A stretch of DNA of 13,697 bases from Pseudomonadota bacterium (GTDB lineage: Bacteria; Desulfobacterota; Desulfobulbia; Desulfobulbales; Desulfocapsaceae). The DNA is taken from the NCBI GenBank assembly GCA_023412495.1, contig JAEYNP010000069.1, forward strand, positions 1 through 13,697, given 5' to 3'. The position numbers were made by a program, and so were the translations under genes. Below, in pieces: positions 1 through 8,700 of the stretch. Each line of letters begins with the position of its first letter. The stretch's first letter is position 1. Below the pieces are notes generated by a model. That model was not told where the DNA came from and searched no databases. It saw only the letters and a list, made by a program, of their open reading frames with translations.

Positions 1-1134
1 GATATAATAGCTTTTTATCACCTTGTACTGACTAAAGATACGGTAACCGTAGACCATATTGGTGCTGTTGGGCAGGCGGTAATCATCTTTGGAATCGAGT
101 TTATAGCGGATGGAGCCACCGGTGCCAGGTGTCCATGCATTGTTGATTCGGTAGCCAAGGAGTGGTGAAAAATCTACCGACACAGGGTCACCGGGGTTCA
201 TCTGTAAATTAAGGCCATAGACGAATCTTTGTTCTGGCTTAAATTTTAGCCCTTTTTCCCTACCGTCAGCTATTGCATTGGCACTGTTGAATTGCTGGTA
301 CTTGTTTTGTAACTTCTTGATGGTTTTGGTGGGGATGTTGATCTTGTCCAGGTTGGACATGATGGTTTGGGTGGCGAGGGCTTTTTGCTTTGCGGAGATT
401 TGCCTTTTGAGTTTCATGAGGTCGGGTTCTCCCATTTTCTCACTCAAAGCCAGCAGCTCTGCCTTCTGTGCATCGAAATACTGCACCTCCTCTATGTTAT
501 GGGCATGCTGACCTATGGTTTCGTCTATATTTTGCTGCTTGCCCAAATGGCTGTTCACTTCTTCCTGCTTTTCCGACAGCTTGTTGATGTTATCCGGCAT
601 TTCGGCATCTGGTAGGTTAGGTATTTGAGGTGCCGGGATATCCGGTGTACCCGCCAATTGTGGTGCTTGTATCTCCGGCACATTGATTATCTTTTCTTTG
701 TTCTTTGCCCACTCCGGCAGGTTTTTTTCCGGCAGATCATATTTCTTTAAATATTCATTATACTTTTGGATCATCGCGGAAAGGGTGCTGTCCTGAGAAA
801 GAATTTGCTGTGTTTCCGGTTTTGATAACTTTGATAACAAAGAGTCTGAAATATGAAGCTTTTGCATCCTTTCGTTGATGGCCGATTCCAGGGAGAAAAG
901 GGAATCCTGTAGGACATTTGAGTTTATCTCCTCCAACGCACCAGGGATTTTGATGGTTTGCTTTAAGGTATCTTCATAAGCAACCAATTTGAGCAAGGGT
1001 ATTTCGATCTTTAACAACCTGATGCTATCGGTGGTTTCTTTTGGTTGAGCAAGGACAGGGGGTATTAAGAGGATGATTAAAAACCACCCAAGTAGAATTT
1101 TAATATGTAAATTGCATTGTCCCATGCCCTGCAT
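1..1134 (-). CDS. Exported coiled-coil protein with beta-rich C-terminal part (3' end outside window)
   Basis: I do not recognise a named family. The frame is open from the ATG at 1134 to the window edge, 378 codons, and the gene continues to the left. An alternative in-frame ATG lies at 1125. Residues about 10-30 form a hydrophobic signal peptide (core LLGWFLIILLIPPVLAQ), so the product is exported. Residues about 35-140 and 200-290 are rich in E, K, Q and L and look like coiled coil. Between them lies a PxxP-rich linker (IPAPQIPNLPD). From about residue 300 the sequence changes to alternating polar/aromatic strands (FVYGLNLQMNPGDPVSVDFS), which suggests an outer-membrane barrel or other beta domain. 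The start is 18 nt after the stop of the barrel gene at 1153-1791, so the two are probably one operon. A link to cell-envelope organisation is inference only. Confidence 0.75.
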   Translation of the reverse strand, partial: MQGMGQCNLHIKILLGWFLIILLIPPVLAQPKETTDSIRLLKIEIPLLKLVAYEDTLKQTIKIPGALEEINSNVLQDSLFSLESAINERMQKLHISDSLLSKLSKPETQQILSQDSTLSAMIQKYNEYLKKYDLPEKNLPEWAKNKEKIINVPEIQAPQLAGTPDIPAPQIPNLPDAEMPDNINKLSEKQEEVNSHLGKQQNIDETIGQHAHNIEEVQYFDAQKAELLALSEKMGEPDLMKLKRQISAKQKALATQTIMSNLDKINIPTKTIKKLQNKYQQFNSANAIADGREKGLKFKPEQRFVYGLNLQMNPGDPVSVDFSPLLGYRINNAWTPGTGGSIRYKLDSKDDYRLPNSTNMVYGYRIFSQYKVIKSYYI

Positions 1135-1152
1135 TTTTTTAAATCCGGTATC

Positions 1153-1791
1153 CTAAAATTTTGCCAATGGAACCCCTAAAGAAAATTGTATTACCCCGTT
1201 TGTCAAAGCTGGCCGTTCAATTCCCGGAGCTATTTGGCCGTTGTCTTTGTTGAGGTTGGATAAACCGAAAATCAACCTCCCGCCAAAGTTGACGCCACTG
1301 GGAAGATTCAGACCAATACCAGTAGCGAAGGAGAAATCGACACCCTTAAAAATATCTTTTAAATCATCATCAATAACATCTCCCTGAATTGTTCCTTTAT
1401 CGGTGGCAGAAACCAAGATGCCTACCTGAGGCCCTAACTGGAGGTTGACTACTTTGCCCAAATATATCTTAGCCATTACTGGTATGTTGATATATGACAG
1501 ACTGGTGGTAGTTTCTCCCACCACACGCGAACCGGGGGCTGGGCTGTCGGTATATTCTATTTTGGCACCTTGTGAGGAGTACACCAGTTCGGGTTGTATA
1601 TGGAATTTTTCCGTGACAGCGGCATCGAGGTAAAAACCCAACATCAAACCTGGTTTATACTTGGGCTCCATATTGACCGTACCACTTAATATGGCGAGGT
1701 TTAGACCTCCTTTGGCACCAAAATGGGAAGACTGTGCACCTGACTGGTACCACCATAAAAGAAAAACAAGAATGGTAATTGTTTTTTTCAT
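1153..1791 (-). CDS. Porin-family outer-membrane beta-barrel protein (PF13568-like)
   Basis: The gene encodes 212 residues. The N-terminus MKKTITILVFLLWWYQSGAQ is a clear Sec signal peptide ending in AQ, the usual Bacteroidota cleavage context, which supports the ATG at 1791. The mature part starts with a strand pattern typical of the small OMP_b-brl_2 barrels: FGAKGGLNLAI, then LMLGFYLDAAVTEKFHIQPELVYSSQGAKIEY, then INIPVMAKIYL. The last strand ends in LGVPLAKF, with a terminal aromatic residue as in many outer-membrane barrels. The length fits the family (about 180-230 residues). The family is mostly of unknown function; no ligand or transport role can be read from the sequence. It is followed after 18 nt by the coiled-coil gene at 1-1134. 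Its upstream region is one copy of a tandem duplication that stops 15 nt before the start codon. Confidence 0.85.
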   Translation of the reverse strand: MKKTITILVFLLWWYQSGAQSSHFGAKGGLNLAILSGTVNMEPKYKPGLMLGFYLDAAVTEKFHIQPELVYSSQGAKIEYTDSPAPGSRVVGETTTSLSYINIPVMAKIYLGKVVNLQLGPQVGILVSATDKGTIQGDVIDDDLKDIFKGVDFSFATGIGLNLPSGVNFGGRLIFGLSNLNKDNGQIAPGIERPALTNGVIQFSLGVPLAKF

Positions 1792-1827
1792 AATAGTTTT
1801 TGTTTTGATTTATATCTTCGTCTGATT

Positions 1828-1835
1828 CAGAACTA
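1828..1835 (-). promoter_or_regulatory. Weak candidate -7 box upstream of the barrel gene
   Basis: On the minus strand these eight bases read TAGTTCTG, a 7/8 match to the Bacteroidota -7 consensus TAnnTTTG, 36 nt upstream of the ATG at 1791. The equivalent position in the second copy of the duplication (2066-2073) reads TATTTCTG, again 7/8. I find no convincing -33 TTTG at the expected distance, so this is only a suggestion. Confidence 0.22.
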
Positions 1836-2015
1836 TACAATCAAATTCCTATAGCTAATACTGAATGACGAATGGCGATTTATTTTTATATTTTATATGA
1901 TCATAATAAAGAACCACATCCACTGAAAGATTTTAGAACACTTTGCTATATCTAAAGCTTTTAAATAGCAGGATCTGTTTTTTTAATGAAATAACATTTT
2001 TGACTAACCATTTTG

Positions 2016-2038
2016 TTGGTCTGTGAGTCACAGACCAA
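2016..2038. other. Perfect 10-bp stem, 3-nt loop hairpin (copy A)
   Basis: TTGGTCTGTG and its exact reverse complement CACAGACCAA flank the loop AGT. It lies near the end of the first duplication copy. No T-tract follows on either strand, so it is not a canonical Rho-independent terminator. It could be a terminator of a T-less kind, an mRNA 3'-end stabiliser or a protein-binding dyad. The sequence is certain; the role is not. Confidence 0.6.
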
Positions 2039-2268
2039 GGGGTAGATTTATATATTCGTTTGATTCAGAAATAAGAAATCGAATTCCTCCTATGACTAAT
2101 ACTGAACGAAGATTTTCGATTTAGTTTTATAGTTATATGATCATGACAATAAACCTCTACGAAAGGTTTCAGGACATTTTGTTGTATAAAACTTTTGAAT
2201 TGTGGTTTCATCTTCTATGTTTTTGGTAGTCGATTTAACATAATAACATTTCACTAACTGCTTATTTT

Positions 2269-2295
2269 GTCTGGGAGTGGTAGTGAGTCTCAGAC
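2269..2295. other. Imperfect hairpin (copy B equivalent)
   Basis: GTCTG (2269-2273) pairs with CAGAC (2291-2295), and the stem extends inward through a G-T pair and two further pairs to about 8 bp. It sits at the same place in the second copy as the perfect hairpin at 2016-2038. It lies about 105 nt past the stop of the putative immunity gene in the direction of transcription, so it could mark the 3' end of the toxin/immunity transcript. No T-tract is present. Confidence 0.4.
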
Positions 2296-2401
2296 TAACG
2301 GGTAAAACTAAATACAATAGCGTCCTGCCTGAGTTGCTTATGGAGAATGGTTAATCGAAAATCTATAGTATTGTTCGCACTAATTCCTCTCTGAAATATA
2401 A

Positions 2402-2731
2402 TCATAACTCCAAAAATGTTAACTCAAGAGCTTTATTATTGTCAATTGGCTTTACATCTGCAAAATAATTCTGCTTAATAAGGTTGAAAAGTACGCTTTT
2501 TATCTCCTCGTTTGTTACTTCCTTGACCAGAACTATATTATTATCTATAGAAAAATAACCATACTCAGCATGCTCCGTTTCAAAATCCTGTACAATACGC
2601 ACATAACTATAAATATTAACTTTATAGTAATTATGTTTTATCCTGACATATACATCATTTCTATAACCCTTTTGATTTGCCTCAAATAAAGCTAATTCAC
2701 TATCATCCAATAAATAAATACTTGCATCCAT
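2402..2731 (-). CDS. Putative immunity protein for the adjacent Rhs toxin
   Basis: The gene encodes 109 residues with no signal peptide or membrane segment, so a cytoplasmic product. It is acidic: I count 18 D/E against 11 K/R. The N-terminal half is aromatic-rich and strand-like (YVRIKHNYYKVNIYSYVRIV). The part around residues 72-95 looks helical (NEEIKSVLFNLIKQNYF). I do not recognise the family. The immunity call rests on position and character. The ATG at 2731 lies 7 nt after the stop of the Rhs toxin, an AAAGGA ribosome-binding-like stretch overlaps that stop codon, and translation is therefore probably coupled. Composition is low in G+C (18/60 at 2461-2520), like the toxin tip and unlike the Rhs shell, as expected for a tip and immunity pair exchanged together. 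It does not look like the small helical Tsi2 immunity protein. Confidence 0.7.
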   Translation of the reverse strand: MDASIYLLDDSELALFEANQKGYRNDVYVRIKHNYYKVNIYSYVRIVQDFETEHAEYGYFSIDNNIVLVKEVTNEEIKSVLFNLIKQNYFADVKPIDNNKALELTFLEL

Positions 2732-2738
2732 CCATCCT

Positions 2739-5700
2739 TTATTTAACAGGTAATACTTCTATTAAATCAAGCAATTTTTGAAATTGTTCTAAGGTCATAT
2801 CATATTCTGGCACAATTTCAAAATGACCCTGGTCTGTTCCTCGTTGAATAATTTTTAATCCTTTAGGTAATTTGTGTATTTTATATGCACCTCCAAATTT
2901 CGCTACTTTATTGGGATCAATATGAACAGAAACTCCATGTGAAGTTTTTATTAATTTAGTGAAAGGATCAATTTTAACTTCATTTGGTTTAATTTTAAAA
3001 CTAGCCCCTCCCCTAAAAAAGCCATTTACTTTAATCATTCCAATCCCAGGGGAAGGTTCGCAAAACATTGTATTATTGGGATTTGCAAACTCAACTAAAG
3101 CAACCATTGCAGCCCGTAAGTACCTATTTTCTATACTACGAGCCCATTCTAATCGATCATAATACGCTTTCCATGTAGATTGACTCCAACCTGCAATAAT
3201 ATTATTAACGTCATAACCAGTTCTACCATTGATGACTAAATCCTTGGTTATCATACCAATTCCTTTTCCACCATCTTTTAAAATATTTCCAAAATCTGTC
3301 AGCTGCAATTCATATATTGGCGTCCAACCTATACCGAAGGAGCCTGTTTCCCCTCCTACAGGCACTTTCTTAAAAGAAATCCCTCCCAATAAACCTCCAG
3401 CAACTCCTCCACCTAAAGCATACCATCCCCAACCTTTTTTGTCTGTTGCAAGACCATATGCTGCCCCAGCGATACCCCCTATACCTGCACCAACAGCAGC
3501 AGTTACCCAACTCCATCCCCCATCCGGATCCACCCCGCTCATCGGCTTGTTCCCCATTCCCACATATGGTGAATGGTACTGCCCATAAGGATCGGTACTT
3601 ATCCATCGCCCTATCCTGGCATCGTACATCCTGAGTTGGAATGCGTTCCAACCGGTCTCGTCGTCTTTTTCGCTAAACTGACCCTGATAGTCGAACCGGT
3701 AATCTTCCCGCTCAAAGCTTCTTTCGGCAATGGGCATCCCGAAGGGGTAGTAGTCATTTCCGCTTACCACCAGGCTCTGCTTCATCGTTACTTTCAAATC
3801 GTCAAAGAACACATTAATGTTCTCTCTACTTTCATTAGCCACATAAATATAGACATATCCGGGTTCTTCTACAATTTTTTCAAATGTCAATTTTTGCCAG
3901 GCGTTCAAACCTTCGGTACCTATCACATGGTAACTTGCATCCTCGTACCCAAAGTTGTTGTTGAAATACAAGGCGACGATGTATGCCTTAGGAACATTGG
4001 TGTTAGGTTGGCTAAACAAGGCACCCCCTCCCAATGCCTGGTTGAACAAGTTGAAGATGGGTTGGGTTTCCGCTGTGCCGGTATAACCAAAAGCTCCGGC
4101 AATTAATGCCGCTAAACCAGAGACTGTACCCGTGTTCCCGTTGGTGGTGGTTAAATATTTAGCATACACCTCTCCCTGTATGGTATCGCCAGGATTAACT
4201 CTCAAAGCCATTCCAGGACCTGCAACACGGTTCAGTGACCCATTTAACCAAGCTGAATAACTTCCCCCTGGTGTATGGTTGTGTAGGTCATGCCTCGTCT
4301 GTGGAATATTGACAAATTCGCCCTCTTCCTCATCAGCATTTGCTATTTCCATGGTAGCCATGAATTCCAGCTCGATATTTTCCTGAGCAATTACCGAGCG
4401 CACATTGCCCAGATGATCGGTAATCTCGTACAAATAATTGTCCAGATCGGGCATGTACATGCCTATCCTGCCCGCGCCATATACAGGTACTTCGGTTTGT
4501 GCAAGCTCAGTTTCCAACTGATAGTCCTTTGTATACACGGCTAGTATATTACCACCAGCATCCCGCACATACCATGTGTCAAGTGCGAGATTGAAATTTC
4601 TGTCATAGGTTTTTTTCGTAATCCTATCGCCCCGGTCGTCATAGGCAAATTGAACGATGAACCGGCCCTCTCCATTTTTAACAGTTGAAACCAGCCCGTA
4701 AGCATTATACTCCACCGCCATGGTATTGCCAGCCTCTTCCTGCCTGGTCATCTGTCCAATGGCATTGTAGGTATATTTGATCAACAGGTTATTATCGTGT
4801 TTGATTTGATCCAATTTGTCGCTCTCTGTAACATATTGATAAGTAAAATTAGCTGTCGGGTTGGTTTGCCCATCTTTTCTATTAAGGGCCTGGATGTTGC
4901 CATGACGATCGTAACCAGTGATGGTTTCAGTATATTTATTGGGCGCTTCTACAAAATTATAAGCTCCGCCCGTCTTGACCACATTGCCCCAGGTGGCGGA
5001 TGTCAGCTGATATTTTTCATCATAACCATATTTATACATTACCTGGTCGCTTTGGCTCCCATTGTGCCAGCCAATGGCTTTGATGCTACCTGCATGACTG
5101 TTTACAACACCGGCGACACTATAATTGCCTGAGTTGTATCCCGCACCTGAGTAATCATTGGGATGGTATTCAATGGTCATCCCAAAGGCATCTTTTTTGA
5201 AATGTTGTCTCGAACCGGGTTGTCCGTCCATTCCAGGATCGAGGTCAATGTCACCATGATTGATTGTTTTCAACCAACCGTTAACATTGTAAGTGTAATC
5301 TATACCCTGCAAGTTTTCAGCTAGTTCTACCCGGATCAAAGCCCCCAGCAGGTTGTAATAATAAGCAGCCTGCAATTTTTTTGTGGAACCATTTTTACTG
5401 GTAAATACTTTTTCCAGGCGTTGGGAAGCATCGTATTCATAGTGGTGGTAGAAGGCATCGGAATGCCCGACCTGATAAGCCACCTGCAGTACATTGCCCA
5501 TAAAGTCATACGTGTATGCCACTTTCTTTTGTCCCAACCCCTGAATATCCTGTATCATCCATTCCAACCTGCCCATATCGTCATAGCTGTACCACGAGGT
5601 CACATTTGTATTTTTTGTACTGGACACGTTGCCATAAAGGAAACGTTGAGTTTCAGGGCATTGGGGATCGGGCAAATCATAGCTGATTTTCGTCACATCG

Positions 5701-8700
5701 CTGCACCTTGTTGCATCCAAGGCACCTGCAGAACCATTGAGGTCGGCTTTGTGCAGGATACTATAAGTAGAAGGTGTGGCAGTATAATGATTTTGAAAGA
5801 CATATGGATTGCTTCCCGTACTGCGGTATTCCCCGCTTTCTATCAACCGGCCAAGGTAGTCGTAGTTGGTATAGGAGAATTTGTTATCTGTCTTTTGCTG
5901 GGCATTTTGGGAAAACCGGATTTTCCCATCGAAGCTATAAACATATTCAGATATTCCTTCGTCCCAACTGGAAGATTCCAGCAACCAACCCTGGTGGTTG
6001 TATTTGTATTTTGTTACAAACTTGGCCGGGTTATCCACTTCAACACCTCTTGGAGCAATTTCTGCAACCACATTTCCCACATCGTCATAATAGACAAAAG
6101 CATATTCATAATGGCTGCCATTCTTGATCCCTGAAATGACAGTGTTACCGGCAGCATCCATATAGGCCACTGATTCCTTGCCATCGGGGTTGACGGAAGT
6201 GATTTTATACCCTTCATTTTTCTTTTGCAGGGCTACCGGTTCCGATACGAAGTTGAGCCGCCAGGAATAATATTTAATCAATTGGGGGTCATTAGTTACT
6301 TTTTCAGCTTTTGATTTGGCTTCTTTTCCAGCTCCCATTCTATGTGCATCACCAGGGCCTGCAGATGCCGAATTTTTGGGATCAGGGCCAGCTTCTGTCC
6401 ATGATCTGGAATAGGGATAACTGGTAGTAGCGATAAAAGGATCCATATCATTGAGTTGGCTATAATACCATCCCACAGTACCATATTCCGTGCTTACCGG
6501 GGCAGGATTGTTACGATCGACATCAAAGTCGGCCACTGAGTACGCCTCTCCATTCAAATTGGTCAGGAAACGGGATTTATATCCAAATGCTGTATTCATA
6601 ATTGGCGCAGGTAATGTAGCTCCCACGGCGGCACCCTGGGCATCATACAAAGGTTGTGTAGCGAGTACTTGCCCCGATATCACGTCCTTTGCCTGTACCT
6701 GAAGTATTTTACCCGTGCCATCACTATATGCTTTTGATTGGGCTACTATGTTGCCGTTAACATCGAAGGCAGTGGTCATCGACCAGTTGATGTTATAATC
6801 AAAGGTCAGTTGGGTTTTTACAGATTGAGTAGTGGAATTTATAGATGTACCGGATGAATTTACCGCCCGTACCCTGCAATAATAGGTCGTATTGGGTGAA
6901 AGGCCAGTAACAACCTTGTTTGGACTCTCTGTAATTATTAAGTTGCTATAACCTGCAACAAAGTGGGTGAACGTGTTGTCGTAAGCCACGTCCAATTGAT
7001 AAGAAGCCGCTCCCAATGCTGCATTCCAATTGAGTGTGAAGTTGTGAAATCCAATACTGGTTGCTGCTGTAAATACAGGCGCAGAAGGGATAGTCAATGC
7101 CGTAGACGTCCCTGAGTTGGTAGAGGCACCACCTTCGTTTACCGCCCTGATCCTATAATGGTAGGTGATGCCACCTGCCAGGTTGACAACTGTCTTATTC
7201 GTTTCCGTCACAAGCAAGTTGTTATAGCCACTTACAAAACTAGAAAAATCAGGATTGGTGGACACGTCCAACCGGTATCCGGTAGCTCCTGAAACGCTGT
7301 TCCAGTTGGCAATAAATGAGTTAGCCGTGATGCCGGATGCAGCTGCATTCCCCGGTGCAGCGGTTAATGTTGCTGTAGTTCGCTGTGCTGAATAAGGTGA
7401 ATTGCCACTTCCGTTTACGGCCCTAATCCTGAAATAATATTTGGTACCGATGGCCAATCCTGTTACATTGTGACTATTGCCGGTTACAGAACGGTTTTGA
7501 TAACCGGAGACAAAATTTGAGAATACACTACTGGCCGAAACGTCCAGTAGATAAGAAGTAGCACTGGTTGAATTATTCCAAGATGCGGTAAAGGAAGATG
7601 TGGTATTATTTGTTGCCGCATTTAAAGTAGGGACAGGTGAAATGGTCAGTGCTGAGCGGGTATCAGAGTATAAAGATGAACCCCCAGCATTCACCGATCT
7701 AACGCGATAAAAGTAAGTATTTCCTGCAGCTAATCCTGTAACACTTCTACTATTTGTGGTCACTAGGAGATTATTAAATCCACTAACAAAGGAAGTGAAA
7801 TTGCTTGATGTGGATACGTCTAGACGATATCCGGTAGCACCAGTCACGGTTGCCCAATTGGCAGTGAATGACGTGGTCGCATAATTCGTTGGGGCTGATG
7901 TAGCCGGAACCGCTGGAGCAGTGAGCGCAGATACCGAATTTGAATTTACTGAAGTGCCACCTGAATTTTCAGCGCGAATTCTATAGTAATAATTAATGTT
8001 GGGGCTTAATCCAGTGACCAATAAATTAGTTTCCGAAACTGCTCTATTGTTGTAACCTGAAACCATTGAAGAGAAAGTAATTGAAGTCGATAGATCGAAA
8101 CGATAACCTGTAGCTCCATTGGCATTTGTCCAATTGGCATTGAAAGAGGAGTTGTTCGTCTCGGTCGCACCGTTTCCTACAGGAGCAGGTGGGATAATAG
8201 ATACTGTAGAGATATTTGAATTACCGGAAATGCCCCCTGAACTTACTGAGCGTACCCGGTAATAATAAGTTGTACCAGACGAAAGCCCCGTCACATTTTG
8301 GATGTTAGTTGGTACTGGTAGACCCTGATACCCACTTACATAATTGTTAAAGGTATTGGTTGTAGAAATGTCCAATTCATAGCTTAAAGCACCGCTTACC
8401 GATGACCAATTGGCGGTAAAAGACGTTGCAGTAATGTTACTGGCAGGATCGGCAGTTGGAATAGACGGGACAGGTGATTTGGTCACTGCGGTAATTGTAT
8501 TGGAATAGGAGGAAATACCGCTCCCGTTTTCCGCTCTTACCCGATAATAATAGGTAGTCCCTGCATCCAATTCTACTATATTTAAACTTGTTGCTGCTCC
8601 TACTCCAAGGTTAGTATATCCAGGAAGCATGTTGCTAAAATTACTTACAGTAGAAACATCGATACGATAGTGAGTGGCCCCAGTAGTATTGTCCCAATTT

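Larger units (their letters stand above)
1807..2304. repeat. Diverged tandem duplication (copies 1807-2044 and 2045-2304)
   Basis: This region fills most of the gene-free stretch 1795-2401. The two copies align end to end. Both begin GATTTATAT-TTCG-TTGATTCAGAA. Both then share AATTCCT, CTAATACTGAA, CGATTTA-TTTTATA, TTATATGATCAT, AATAACATTT and ACTAAC, and finish with a GTCTG...CAGAC hairpin followed by GGGTA. They are about 238 and 260 bp and clearly diverged in between, so the duplication is old. The copy nearer the barrel gene ends 15 nt before its start codon and so includes its whole leader and any promoter. I see no coding frame in either copy and no terminal inverted repeats of the kind a MITE would have. 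From 2305 to 2401 I see nothing recognisable. Confidence 0.75.

Noticed and set aside
278..615. Two overlapping plus-strand frames of 77 and 82 codons
   Set aside because: Both are antisense to the open minus-strand coiled-coil gene that spans the left edge.
1153..1791. PorP/SprF-type secretion partner of the Rhs protein
   Set aside because: The protein is about 100 residues shorter than PorP/SprF and matches the small PF13568-type barrel pattern instead.
2016..2038. Rho-independent terminator
   Set aside because: The stem is perfect, but there is no T-tract on either side, so I list it only as a hairpin.
2739..2900. T9SS C-terminal sorting domain on the Rhs protein
   Set aside because: The C-terminus is a compact toxin-like domain ending in LIEVLPVK; I see none of the usual CTD strand motifs.
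3573..4106. Plus-strand open frame of 177 codons
   Set aside because: Antisense to the Rhs core and jelly-roll region; composition and motifs belong to the minus-strand gene.
5421..6134. Plus-strand open frame of 237 codons
   Set aside because: It lies antisense inside the Rhs shell, whose minus-strand frame shows clear YD motifs. The plus-strand product has no recognisable domain or start context.
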